Positions 17,952 to 27,757 of a stretch of 64,000 bases of DNA are shown here, piece after piece; within the stretch, counting starts at the first letter, position 1, and each line of letters begins with the position of its first letter. The translations under genes were made by a program, and so were the position numbers. Source of the stretch: Acanthaster planci (lineage: Eukaryota; Echinodermata; Asteroidea; Valvatida; Acanthasteridae); contig NW_019091632.1 of NCBI RefSeq assembly GCF_001949145.1, positions 124,001-188,000 on the forward strand, in the 5' to 3' direction. The notes under the pieces are model-generated. The model saw only the letters and a program-made list of their open reading frames with translations. It did no database searches and had not been told where the DNA came from.

Positions 17952-18221
17952 TCATCGGATGGTGTCAAAGGTGTTGAGGACCTTCAGCACCATCTCGTCC
18001 TCCAGTAGCCCCTCCTCTTGGATGCCCAGGTTCTTGGGCAGCTTGGGCCGGACCTTGTCCGTCAATACCCCACTCAGGCCAACCCCTGTGTTCTTCGCTG
18101 CCGCTGCCGCCGGCCGCTGTTCTTCCAGTCCCTTGCTGGGACTGAAGATGAGCCACCGCAGGTATTCAATACGCTCCTCGTGTTCGGCCAGCACCTGGGA
18201 GCTCCACACAAAGTGGGGGAT
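17952..18221 (-). CDS. FASTKD exon 8: end of RAP domain and C-terminal tail
   Basis: Acceptor TGCCTACAG, phase 0, stop TGA at 17954-17952. It encodes IPHFVWSSQ...EYLRWLIFS, the last strand and helix of the RAP fold, then about 62 further residues including an Ala run and basic PKLPKNLG. FASTKD proteins normally stop soon after RAP, so the tail is an extension. Confidence 0.9.
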   Translation of the reverse strand: MPHFVWSSQVLAEHEERIEYLRWLIFSPSKGLEEQRPAAAAAKNTGVGLSGVLTDKVRPKLPKNLGIQEEGLLEDEMVLKVLNTFDTIR

Positions 18222-21200
18222 CTGTAGGCAGAAATAGGCATTGGGCAGAATCAAGTTGTGTGGGGATTTTCTAATCTGTAGATACAAAATGTTAATTTTA
18301 GCTACTTGCCTAAGGTCGTCTTTATGGAACTGCAGAACAAGGAAAGTCCTACTTCGAACTAAAAGCTACTTACTGACCAAGACAACACCAAGTAAACAGT
18401 TTCTAATGGCACTCTTTTTTAGGTTTTTCTTTTGGGGGGGGATAAATTATATTTTCTGTTTTCCATCTCCTTGAACTTAAAGTCCCTGGGGTCAATAAAC
18501 AGAGTTGCTTAACATATACAGTTGCTATGGGCAGGAAAAAGTTCCCTAAAAAAAATGTATCAAAAATGAAAACTGGTAAGCCAGGTTTACAGTTAGACCC
18601 CATTACAGAGGGTCTACGTTTCAGGTTCACAAAATTAACCTGTCCCCAATATTCTCCCACAGCTTCCCCCCCGGAGGTAATGAAATATCTTTGCGCGAAC
18701 AGAACACAGAGCACCGGTGGTTGTTACAATTTAACATTAATTGTAAGAAATACTAAACTGGCCCCAATGGCGCTCAAGCAGCATTATAATTTTCAGCTAC
18801 AGCAAGCACAACGTATCTACTGTTGGGCCTGGGGGAATTCTTACCTGGACGTATCTGTACCCCATGAGCTCCAAGTGTCTTTGTTTCAGGGCCACCATGC
18901 CCAGGGTGTGTCTGGAGTTGATGCAGAACAGAGCGCTTGGCAAAAAGTCAATAGCAACCCTGAAAATAAGAGAAATGTAAAACTCGCTTCGTTGTGCAAA
19001 CTGGTCAAGAGGTATTCATTCAACACTTTTCATGCGACATTTCTGTTCCAAATTCTTCAATCTGTTAGAGATAGACCTCGTCCACTTTCTATTACATGCT
19101 GTGCAATCTCCTAGTTGGATTGATCAGAAATTCTGAAGCAAGGTTCTCAACAGTGTTGAAGTCAAGGCCTATTGAGACCATCCAAGACCTCCAGTCTGAA
19201 TTCAAGTCAGCCAGTCACTTGTGTCTGGTCTGGTGACTGGTCTTGTGATGGTCTTGACTACGACAATACATGTAATTATCTAAGGTAAGATAAGGACATT
19301 AACCACTTCCTGCCGGGGATTCTGGATCCGGACACGTATGCTTTATATGCGTGGCCAGGGTCAGGGAACAGGGCCTTGTAACAAAAGACCGTACTCAGAA
19401 CAAAAGACCAGGCTGCTGGGAATTACCGACATTTTTTCACTCTCAATAGTGGAGATAATCTAGCCTTGCTTTGAAACAGTATACCACTGTTTGGGGCATT
19501 TAGAGGGAGCGGATTACCACCGGGGACAAAAGTGCTCCCCCAACGCAGTGATGAGCCACACAGCACCGCTGCATGCTAATTTGACCCCTATTGAAAAGAG
19601 GTCAGCAGCACACTGAGCCGGGTTTGTGAACAAAAGAAAGTTACATAACACCGCACTGTTATCTTTAAGGTCCTGTCAAGTCCTTGAGGCTGCCCCCCAT
19701 TACTCACCTCTGTGCACCCTGCGGCAGCTGCTTAGTCTGGGTTCCCCACTGCATCAGATCGGCTAGCATGGTGCCAGCCACCTTGCCCTCGGAGCGGTTG
19801 AGGACACTGCCATAGTCGGCGCAGGCCAGGGGGTGGCCATCGCTGTCCAATACACACTCAAAGGCTGGGAAATAGAACAGATTGATAACCACAGGTAGAA
19901 CTTGGGCCAGGGTAATGAAAATTTGAAAACTGGGTTTTGTACTTCACACACGTAATTCAATAAGTACCGTTTACACAATATTAACTGACAGCTTGTCAGA
20001 AAATATTTGTGATCTTACTTGCTGGGAATCGAACAGGTAACCTCCTGCTTTCTTGTACAGCTCAGATTTTCAAGTTGGTTGTTGCAGAATTGACCGAATC
20101 TTCGAAACACACGTAGTGTCAACATAAAGGGGCCAGCATGCTTTTGTCGAACTGATCATCTCTGTTTGGTTCGAGTACTTACAGATATCGTAGTAGTACG
20201 GCGACACGACAAAGGATCGGAGATACTGCGGGCCGCCCAACACCTCAACCAGGGAGCTCTGTATCGACATCAGCGATGAGTCCATTGTTAAAGAACCTGA
20301 TCGCACAAGAGAATGTCGGTGAAAACCTTTCTACTGTCTCATTTGTGAAATTTCCCCAAAATCCATTCGCTTCTACCTGAGGCTAAAGACGGAGCGATGA
20401 CACTTCGGAAGGTAACAGCAAATGCTGGGTTACTTTTTATTATATCCAACCAGACAAACCCTGATATGACAGTCTCACTTATCTGTTTACGAGGCTGCAG
20501 GCCTGGCTGAAATACTCGGACGTCAATAGATTTTGTCTGTCAGACTAGAGTGGCCACCAGACAGTCATTCGTGTGGGTGTAAACATCCATTAATTGAAAT
20601 GATGAATTTTTGAAGAATTTTGAAATCTGAAAATCTTGAAAATGTCCCGTTTGTGTGCACTGCATTTTTCAAACCACCCGGCAGCAAATGGTTAAGCCAC
20701 TCCTCTGCACAGACAAGAAAATGTTGACGCAGTACGGAATTCCTACTGAGTGGTTGAAATAAGTTTCAAACTTGCTCTCCCTGTGGTCATTGGCATTCCT
20801 ATCACCGTAGTTACTTCAGGTCTCCACAAAGCAGATGACAATTGTTTGCAGAATCCTGATTGCTCAATAAGCTTTAGACAGGCCCTGGTGCTACTCTAAG
20901 TTTCTTCTTAAAATAATAACCACTTTGTTTTCTATACAAGATGGTGAACACCTGCATGACCAACTCACGTTTCTTGAGAAGGTCTTGGCTGAACTGTTCA
21001 TGGAACCAGGGCACTTGCAGTTCTGGACACTCCAGGGCAACCGTGCGGTTTAGGTACATCAGCTTTCGACGGTACATCATGCTACGGTCCGGGATGGCTG
21101 AGGGACAAACAACAAATGGGCCAGAAATCGTGGTTAACCCCACCATGATCCAGGGCTCGAAATTGGGCTTATCATCACGGGAGTGAGAACTTGCTCCTTA

Positions 21201-24200
21201 GACAACTGAATTTGTCACTTTAGAGGAGTAAGTAGCTCCCACACAATATTAAAGACATAGTGCATGTTCAAGAAAAAAAACAAAGACCCTGGTCCTTGCT
21301 GTTGCTTTTGTTTAAATTAATGACACTGATAACTTACGGCTTAGACTTTGGCAGATATTAAAGCCTGGATCGAGTTATTTTTGCGGGTTGCACATGACGT
21401 GCAACTAGTAGTGAGTGCGCACCACCCAGAACCTCAAACATGTGCTTAGCGACGCTACACAAAAAGTCGGGCACTGGGCCTTTATTACGTGCATATGCAC
21501 ACAGACATAAAAGGGTACTAACTGCAGCCAATGAAGCATTTTTGAAACGAGTGGATTAGGCTGAGACTTTGGTTTCGCTGGTTCCAGCTATTTTGGAGCA
21601 TGGTTCAAAACTACATGCTCAAGCTATGACTGGAACCAACGAAACTCAAGTCTAAGCCAAAACCACACATTTATCTTGAATTTATGCACGAGGGTCCAGT
21701 TTCCATACAATCGTGACACTGGCCGCAGGTATGCATGTGTGAGACTGCGGCATGCGTTTGGTGACATCGTAAACAAAATTGTACCGTGTTACGGTTCCAT
21801 GACAAGGCTAATCTGAAGTGAAGTCAAAAAGTTCAGGTATTTTTCTTGACAAAAGTAGAAACAAATGGTAAAAATATTCAGGTACATGGAATCAAATGGG
21901 CATAAGTATTTTTAAGTATCATTATGATTTACGGGTGCATTTCTGAGACAAACGGGTGCATTTTAGCTACCTGCGCCCGTTAATTTTGAGCCCTGTGATC
22001 GCCGGGCATATTTGTGAGGGAACTGTCAGAATCTATTCACTACACTCACCCTGAACAGCCAAAGGGGAGCACATTCCTAATTCAAACTGGCCTTGTGTAT
22101 ACTCTAGTTCACCCTAACCTCCTACTGTCTTTTACTAGGCACTGGACCAGATCCATCAAAACTTAACACTCCTTGTGCAATCCTTATTTCTTTCTAAAAG
22201 TCCACCACTGGTGTGATAGTCTTCACTGATGGACCTATTACAAGCGGCTTACATGATATCATCAGTTATGTTGCCAAGACAGTACGCACTGAATGCCATG
22301 GCAGTGCTTCAGGCTTCCTGGACCAAGTCCATCATAATCTATCAACATTTGGTCAACCTCAGGCCTTCTGGACTGAGTCCATCAAAATCCACAAAAAATG
22401 GATTTTGATGAAATTCTGGTGGTTTGTTTCAATCATGATTTCAGTTTTAACCCTAACCCTCCCAGATGCAGCTAAGTGCAACAGTAGTAAAAGCCTGGTG
22501 CATTTTGTTGCACTGGGCAATCAACAGCAGCCGAACAAACTGCCCATGTTGAGTCAGTGGGAGCTTGTCCCATTGAACGATGCCACCGTTGGATCTTGTG
22601 GTGACTGGCAACCACAGACTCCCAGGCTGTTTGGCCTTGGGGAGAGTTGACCTGTCAGATCTTGTTCCACAGGGCAAGCAAGCCACTTTGACAAATGATG
22701 CAGACTGATGCGTCTGGCAGGGTTTCTAGCCAAAGTACCCAGGAGGGTTAGGGTTAATATACACCATTCAACTCATTCAACATTGACCTGTATTCCAAGT
22801 TCTGCCTGTGGAAACTTAAACCCCATCTGATACCACATATAACCACCCATTTGGGAAATTTGTCACACTAACAACGTATGATACAAATATCCCATCACCC
22901 AATATATTAACATCTGAGGCAATGCAATTCTCCAACAACATGAAGATGACATCATTCTGAACAGAAGATTGGGGTATCAAGTCAATCACTTGTGTCATTG
23001 CGTGTGCACCTGGGCTGGAACAATGACATCAAAATGTTACTGTTCTGCTTTGTTTGGACAACTGGTTATAGGACTAATAAAATTTGTGATAACTTCCAAT
23101 CCTCGATTGCAACTCTACCAAAAATATGTGTTCCAGGGTCTCTATCTAATACAAAAAATTCACCAATAAATGATTCCACACACAGGGGGGTTGGCATTCA
23201 GATCGGCCACCTACTTTCCAACTCTTCGTCCAGCTTGGTCAGGAAGTCCAGACTGAAGATGTGCCGGATGAAAGGCTCAGGGAACTGCTGCAGGAAGGTG
23301 AGGATGTGGGTCAGGTCCACCAGGTAGCCCGTGGGCAGACTGTCCAGGAAGGGTTGGCAGCGGGCCACGCATGCCTGGAAGAAGGCTGGGGCGTTGGGAG
23401 GCAGGTAGTTGAGCGAACAAAAGGGACTCAGGATGTACAAGACCTGTAGCAGCAAGCAAGTGTATGACTTAGAGACCTTGTGCATTTCAATCGTCTTGGT
23501 GGGCTCATTGTTCTTTTTTTCATTTGAATGCAGTAACTAATGAACACGTTCTCTTTTCATGCTTAGCCCTGTGTGACTGGACTCGTGACCTGACTTGTGA
23601 TCTGCTTTGTGACCAATTGTGATTTGACTTGGGTGTCGAAATTTATTGGACTAGAGACCTGATGTGTGATATGACCTTTTCACCTGATTCAACTTTTCAC
23701 CTGACTCGAGATTTGATTGGTGACCTGACCTGTGATTTGACCTTTCAACCGAATTGTGATTTGAATTGTTCTCTGACTTGTGATCCGACTGGTGATCTCA
23801 CCGATGCCTGAACTGGGTAAAGAAAGTGAATCCTGACCTGCATCGGTGTGATCTTGTTCATCTTCTGGGTGGCCACCTGGGCAATCTTGTCCATCAGATC
23901 CCGCTGGAGGTACCTGGCCCTGAATAGGTTCCGGGCACAGTCCACAGCCAACTGGGGGGTCATGCGGTGCAGGACGTTGGTGAACTGCTTCATGGCAGCG
24001 TCCAGGACTAGGACATGCCCGTCGTCCCTAAGAACGATGTCCACAATGTTGTTGAGGTAGTAGATGCTTGTGATCTGTAATGGCAAAATGCAAAGCACCA
24101 AGAGAAGTGAGAACAACAAGTTTCTATTTGGGGGTTCTCCTCAGCAGTCAACCAGGAATCAACAATCAGCCTTTTTGTCATCTCTGTTTGACTCTGTAAT

Positions 24201-26072
24201 GACTTTAAAAGTCATTTTTTTGCTATTTCATCCACAGAAGGCTAGTAATAATGCCTGTGTTCTTGCTGATAAAAATTATTACGAGTAGTGTTTGAATAAC
24301 AAAAAGGAAAAAAAGATCTGAATTTTTAATTACATGTAATTCACCTGGTCAATTGACGCTTGTGCTCTCTCAAACAACTCCTGTCTTAATTCAACAACCT
24401 CCTGGCTGAGTGTGCCCAACTTTGACTTGTCTAACTTGCGGGCAATCTTGCTGGTGGCCTGGAGCATGTAATTGATGCCAGCAATGTTCAGCTGGGGCAT
24501 CATGGCCCGGACTCGCTTGGGGACGGTGCAGTCCAGCAAGTCCAAGGTTGGCAGCTGGGCGAGTGTGGCAACAACCGTCAGCACCCGGCTCGGGGAGAAA
24601 GCAAAGCCCAGGATCTCCAGGAGCCTCTCCTGGATGATGGTGAAGACCTCCGGATCGGGGCTGTCCAGGCGAACCAGGAACCCGACGATGTCGGCCAAGC
24701 CATCCACCTGAAGGCTGCTGCTCTCTGCTTTGATCCTCCTCACCAGTTTCTGCACCAGGGGCGTCTGGTGGTTCCGGTACCCCATCAGGCGCAGTCCAGC
24801 AGACATGCGGCTGATGGCACTAGGAGTGAGTACTGAAGCCACCTCCTCCGCTTTGTCTGCCAGAAGGAGTTTGATATCGGCTGAGGCTACACTGCCGATG
24901 CTCTCAATAGCATAGGCCAGGTCTTCTGGATCATGGCAGGCTGGTAGTTTTTTAATAATTGTCTTGTGGACGGCATCCTGGAGCTCTTTGTTTTCATAAT
25001 TGAGGCATCGCAGCATGGACTGTACCATGCAGAGCTCCTTGAGTGGGATACTCTCCATCATCTCCATTAAGAGTTGGGCACACTGGTTTAACAGTGGCTG
25101 ACTGACACTGCGCGACCGTGCCATGGTGTGGATAATTCTCCTGATGCTGTTGTCTCCAATATCCATGGGGTTAGCTTCTGCGAGGAGCTGGCTAGCCCTC
25201 TGGAAGACAGCTTGCCGGTTGGGAGGAGACACCAGGTGGATTGCCTCCCGCATCCAAGCCGAAAGCTCCCGGATGCTGTCCACTGTGTGCAGCTTGTCGC
25301 TGAACAGTCGCACTGTGGCACAGAACATGGGGCTGCGATTGTCATTCATGTCACCGAGGCTGACAGCAAGTTTGGACAATGCGTTCGTCTCCAGCTCGTC
25401 AAGCCGGTGGTTTAGCTCCGTTCTCAACTCTCGCACCAAGGGGTGGTGCACCTCCGGAGTGAGCCTCAGTGCCGCATAGAGGGTGTCCACCAACAGCTTG
25501 CCATCCACATCGTTCAGCTTGTTTTCCGCCAAAACGCACAAGGCATCAAATTCTGGGTGGCGACGGACTGCGTCAAGAAAGCAGGTCAGATATGGCCCAT
25601 CATGGAGCTTGGCAAGCTGCCAGATGTGGTGGAAGGCATGGAAAATGTGGACATGGGTCAGACGGGCACGGTGACGACCCGTGAGATTCAGAACCTCAGT
25701 GGGGTCGGTGGTTGATGAGATCTCATCAAGCAGGGCATCCGCTGGCAGTGTTCCTCGGAATCGCTCCACGGCTGCTTGACAACTATGCCCAGGAATCTTT
25801 CTTGTAGTATTTCTCAGGACCTTTGAGTGCATACCTGCCTGGCGTGTGACAGTTTGTGTTGACACTGATGATTTGCTCTTGACATTCCCTGCAGAGTCTT
25901 TCACGACGTGCAGACACCTTACACAGACAGAAGCTTTGCCAAATTGGCGCAAGTTGGATTTTGCAAGAATGCAAGCACCTATTCGGAAGCTGGCTACAGA
26001 TGACGCCATACTTCGCAACAGCTCACTGCGGCTTGTTTGTAGGCAAACAGTACTCAAAGCAGTTCCCTTCAT
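17952..26072 (-). CDS. FAST kinase domain-containing protein (FASTKD family) with C-terminal RAP domain
   Basis: Eight exons (26072-24345, 24074-23838, 23443-23215, 21097-20969, 20296-20183, 19864-19708, 18959-18845, 18221-17952) join with matching phases into 2979 nt, 992 residues plus TGA. The N-terminus is basic with little acid (MKGTALSTVCLQTSRSELLR), as in mitochondrial presequences. Residues 60-575 are helical and Leu-rich, like the repeat region of FASTKD proteins. FAST_1/FAST_2-type sequence follows (SPFCSLNYLPPNAPAFF near 661, then a Tyr-rich PYYYDI near 808). The RAP domain is about 863-925 (INSRHTLGMVALKQRHLELM, then GYRYVQIPHFVW). FASTKD proteins sit in the mitochondrial matrix, bind RNA and govern processing or stability of mitochondrial transcripts; despite the name, no kinase motif is seen. 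At 992 residues it is longer than the usual 630-850, partly from a tail of about 60 residues after RAP. I cannot assign it to FASTKD1, 2, 3, 5 or TBRG4. Confidence 0.88.
18222..18844 (-). other. FASTKD intron 7
   Basis: A 623-bp intron, donor GTAAGA to acceptor CTACAG on the minus strand. I see only simple sequence; open frames on the + strand here run into the antisense of exon 7 and are not credible genes. Confidence 0.8.
18845..18959 (-). CDS. FASTKD exon 7: RAP domain core
   Basis: A 115-bp exon, acceptor TTTTCAG, donor GTAAGA; phase 2 in and 0 out. It encodes VAIDFLPSALFCINSRHTLG and then the charged MVALKQRHLELMGYRYVQ. The pattern of a hydrophobic strand, K/R-x-R-x-x-L, then G-Y-x-x-V matches RAP domains of FASTKD proteins. 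Confidence 0.92.
19151..19267 (+). mobile_element. hAT-like MITE, degraded copy 2
   Basis: It starts CAGTGTTGAAGTCAAGGCCT and ends GGTCTTGACTACGACAAT. It shares the interior AAGACCTCCAGTCTGAATTC and the GTCTGGTCTTG motifs with the copy at 4815-5063. It is shorter (117 bp), lacks the minisatellite, and no target duplication remains. It lies in FASTKD intron 6. Confidence 0.65.
19303..19693 (+). mobile_element. piggyBac-like MITE family 1, copy C, left part
   Basis: TTAA (19299-19302) precedes CCACTTCCTGCCGGGGATTC, the family left terminus. Similarity to copies A and B continues to about 19693, just before FASTKD exon 6 (donor at 19707), and then stops. The continuation is found at 20557-20691, beyond exons 6 and 5. 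Confidence 0.8.
19708..19864 (-). CDS. FASTKD exon 6: start of RAP region
   Basis: A 157-bp exon, acceptor TTTCCCAG, donor GTGAGT; phase 1 in and 2 out. It encodes FECVLDSDGHPLACADYGSV, then KVAGTMLADLMQWGTQTK, a strand-turn-strand (E-C-V-L-D) and helix preceding RAP. Both neighbouring introns carry pieces of one MITE. Confidence 0.88.
19865..20182 (-). other. FASTKD intron 5 with SINE-like patch
   Basis: A 318-bp intron, donor GTAAGT, acceptor CCCAG. On the minus strand near 20025-20060 it has GTTACCTGTTCGATTCCCAG, which resembles a tRNA-type B box; no A box was found, so a tRNA-derived SINE fragment is only a possibility. Confidence 0.55.
20183..20296 (-). CDS. FASTKD exon 5
   Basis: A 114-bp exon, acceptor GATCAG, donor GTAAGT; phase 1 on both sides. 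It encodes SLTMDSSLMSIQSSLVEVLG and then GGPQYLRSFVVSPYYYDI. Small amphipathic helix followed by a hydrophobic strand and Tyr cluster is as expected between the FAST_2 region and RAP. Confidence 0.85.
20297..20968 (-). other. FASTKD intron 4
   Basis: A 672-bp intron, donor GTGAGT, acceptor GATCAG (not pyrimidine-rich). It contains the right terminal part of MITE family 1 at 20557-20691. Confidence 0.8.
20557..20691 (+). mobile_element. piggyBac-like MITE family 1, right terminal part (copy C continued or separate)
   Basis: Similarity to the right third of copies A and B starts near 20557 (GACAGTCATTCGTGTGGGTG) and ends ACCCGGCAGCAAATGG followed by TTAA (20692-20695). It starts where the copy C left part stops in family coordinates, in the same orientation, and its TTAA is intact. 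Confidence 0.7.
20969..21097 (-). CDS. FASTKD exon 4
   Basis: A 129-bp exon, acceptor CCCTCAG, donor GTGAGT; phase 1 on both sides. It encodes IPDRSMMYRRKLMYLNRTVA, then CPELQVPWFHEQFSQ. L-x-x-L-N-x-x-V-x-L-E-x-P with the following V-P-W-F is the pattern seen at the start of the FAST_2-type region in FASTKD proteins. Confidence 0.9.
21559..21658. repeat. imperfect hairpin, about 100 bp
   Basis: Left arm GGCTGAGACTTTGGTTTCG followed by CTGGTTCCAG is mirrored by the right arm, whose reverse complement reads GGCTTAGACTTGAGTTTCG followed by TTGGTTCCAG. About 25 of the first 29 positions pair, and GAGCATG/CATGCTC flanks the loop. Possibly a foldback MITE; no target duplication seen. Confidence 0.6.
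22451..22753 (+). mobile_element. piggyBac-like MITE family 2
   Basis: TTAA (22447-22450) then CCCTAACCCTCC at the left end; GGAGGGTTAGGG then TTAA (22754-22757) at the right end. The 12-bp termini are perfect inverted repeats and both TTAA copies are intact. The 303-bp interior has no transposase. The CCCTAACCCT end looks like a telomere repeat but is only two units and belongs to the inverted terminus. Confidence 0.8.
23215..23443 (-). CDS. FASTKD exon 3: FAST_1-type region
   Basis: A 229-bp exon, acceptor GCTACAG, donor GTAGGT; phase 0 in and 1 out. It encodes VLYILSPFCSLNYLPPNAPA, then FFQACVARCQPFLDSL and LTFLQQFPEPFIRHIFS. The L-N-Y-x-P-P-N followed by F-F is a hallmark of the FAST_1 region. 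Confidence 0.93.
23444..23837 (-). other. FASTKD intron 2 with degenerate tandem repeat
   Basis: A 394-bp intron. About 23560-23815 is a degenerate array of TGTGA(T/C)(C/T)TGAC(T/C) units, which gives a repetitive D-L-T-C open frame on the + strand that I reject as coding. Confidence 0.75.
23560..23815 (+). repeat. degenerate tandem repeat of GACTTGTGATCT-like units
   Basis: Motifs such as GACCTGACTTGTGATCTG, GACCTGACCTGTGATTTGAC and GACTTGTGATCCGACTGGTG recur about every 10-12 bases, with poor conservation between units. It is confined to FASTKD intron 2. Confidence 0.65.
23838..24074 (-). CDS. FASTKD exon 2
   Basis: A 237-bp exon, acceptor ATTACAG, donor GTCAGG; phase 0 on both sides. It encodes ITSIYYLNNIVDIVLRDDGH, then MKQFTNVLHRM and LVRDL-like LQRDLMDKIAQVATQKM. 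Regular helical heptads fit the alpha-helical repeat region that leads into FAST_1. Confidence 0.9.
24075..24344 (-). other. FASTKD intron 1
   Basis: A 270-bp intron, GTGAAT to ATTACAG on the minus strand. Nothing else is seen. Confidence 0.85.
24345..26072 (-). CDS. FASTKD exon 1: start, mitochondrial presequence and helical repeats
   Basis: This long exon encodes residues 1-576 without interruption. The start at 26072 gives an N-terminus rich in Arg, Ser and Ala with almost no acidic residues; Met 22 (MASSVASFRIGA) is an in-frame alternative. Downstream are leucine-rich helical repeats with motifs such as LADIVGFLVRL and VVATLAQLPTLDLLDC. The donor CAG|GTGAAT truncates the open frame, which otherwise stops four codons later. 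Confidence 0.9.
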
Positions 26073-26649
26073 CAGCCTGACCTGTCAAACTCCAATGTCC
26101 TAAGAAGCAAACAGAGAACACTTTGATTCCTGATTTTTTTATTAATGCCAGGGGTAAGACTTTGATAGATTTTGGGGAAAATAAGTCTACACATTTGAGT
26201 GTCATTAACACTGACAAACTTTTAAAAGTCTTACTGGTAATTTTCAGGGGTTTTAGTAACATTTGCCTGAGTAGGCCCCTACATGTCCTATATGTATTTT
26301 TCAGGGCAGACGCCAACATGGTCAAAGGTGATTCAATACTACTAGCCTACCTGGGGATGGGAGGCATGATCCAATGGGGAATTCTTTCCAATTTATACAG
26401 TTGGACCATAGAGGGGGTCATGGAGGTAGGCATGGTAGAAAAGGTAGCCTGTCACCAGACCGTCACTGTGCCTCCACAGGTGCAGCCTTGCAGGCGACAC
26501 TGACAGGCATGACAGGACACAGACAAGTTGGCTAGCCATCGTGATCATGGCTTTCATAGCCCAATCTTGAACCCTGAACAAATTTATTGTAATCCCTCCT
26601 GATTGATGATCCTATGAATGGATGTTAATTATTCTTTTTGTTATATAAA

Positions 26650-26827
26650 GGCAAATAAGCCTTATCGCAAATACTGCATGGGTGATTCTGCACAATCATG
26701 ACAATGGTAGAAAAGCACTGTGGGAAGGAAAAGGGGCAATGTTTGCTCTTTTTTCCTTCTTGCACTGCCTTTCTACCATTGTGCAAAATCACCAATGCAG
26801 TATTTGTGATAAGGCTTACCATTTGCC
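26650..26827. repeat. long hairpin, 178 bp, arms over 60 bp
   Basis: The left arm (GGCAAATAAGCCTTATCGCA, then AATACTGCATGGGTGATT) pairs with the right arm, whose reverse complement reads GGCAAATGGTAAGCCTTATC, then ACAAATACTGCATTGGTGAT. Pairing extends through ACAATGGTAGAAA and GAAGGAAAA, leaving a loop of roughly 25 bases. Likely a foldback MITE 0.6 kb upstream of the FASTKD start; a regulatory role is not shown. Confidence 0.7.
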
Positions 26828-27757
26828 TCATGGTAGAGTAGGCCTACCAATAAATTTGCACCAAGAACATGAAGAAGTTCAAGATTGTCATGTGCTTAGG
26901 CCTAAAAAAGTAACATGCCTAAAGAAAATCTAGCCCAACAAATAGGGCTGTAGTGACTCTCTTTTACAATCTGTCTCTTATCTGTCGCCACCACCACCCA
27001 ACTTCAAGCATGCTTCAAGGCATGTCTTAAATCATGCCTGATGTCTAGGCCTAAATGCTAGACATGCTAGATTTTCCTTTAATTTACTTAGGCATCATGC
27101 AAGAATTTGACTTTTAACACCGTTTAGTTGAGAAAAACAAAAAAATTAAAAGCGTCAGGTCAAAGATGATTTTTTTCACCTGCACTCTCGAAGAATTCAC
27201 CATTTCTAGTTCGCAACGGTGTTGTGTCATTCCACAGGAGCCGGGAAGTAATGTGTAGGCCTTATGTTGAATAACTGGTCGATTAAATAACATTAACACT
27301 AGTTTGTCTGTTACACAACATGCATAATGCTTGTCTGCTACATTTTCGTTCCCAAAACGATACGTCCGTACTTAAGAGCACTGTAGTCCCGATGATAAGG
27401 TTGAGAAAGTGTTCATCGTCTGGTCTCCCAGCATACCCCATGACTTACCCACTGAATAACACAATAGTATGAAATTCTGAGTCTCGAAATCAGACTACAA
27501 AAGGACAAGTCTATTACGGTAGCTTTTGACTGCCATAATTACCTCCTTTGCTTCATTCCGTCTTTGTGCACCATTTATTTTACTCTAGGAAATCTGTTCT
27601 GATTTTAAAAACCTTATTTTGAAAGTAAACTTTTTGGGGGAATACAGTAACAAGAATCTGAAACTTTGGTTGAAGTGAGTTTTATTTTCAACGACATGAC
27701 TATGTACTCGTTCCCACGGCGGGGACAAGCGAAACACGATGGATAAAACTCTTTTAA

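Larger units (their letters stand above)
21098..23214 (-). other. FASTKD intron 3
   Basis: The largest intron of this gene, 2.1 kb, donor GTAGGT, acceptor CCCTCAG. It contains a hairpin (21559-21658) and a TTAA-flanked MITE (22451-22753). The motif CTGGAC(C/T)..GTCCATCA recurs near 22142, 22318 and 22369. No extra exon is seen. Confidence 0.8.

Noticed and set aside
17866-18237. 123-codon open frame on the + strand
   Set aside because: Antisense of FASTKD exon 8, whose splice phases and RAP-domain content are clear.
18527-19114. 195-codon open frame on the + strand
   Set aside because: It overlaps the antisense of FASTKD exon 7 and runs through repeats and intron; no family resemblance.
22447-22461. 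Interstitial telomere repeat (CCCTAA)
   Set aside because: Only two units, and they form the inverted terminus of a TTAA-flanked element.
23629-23811. Repetitive D-L-T-C open frame
   Set aside because: It comes from a degenerate tandem repeat in a FASTKD intron.
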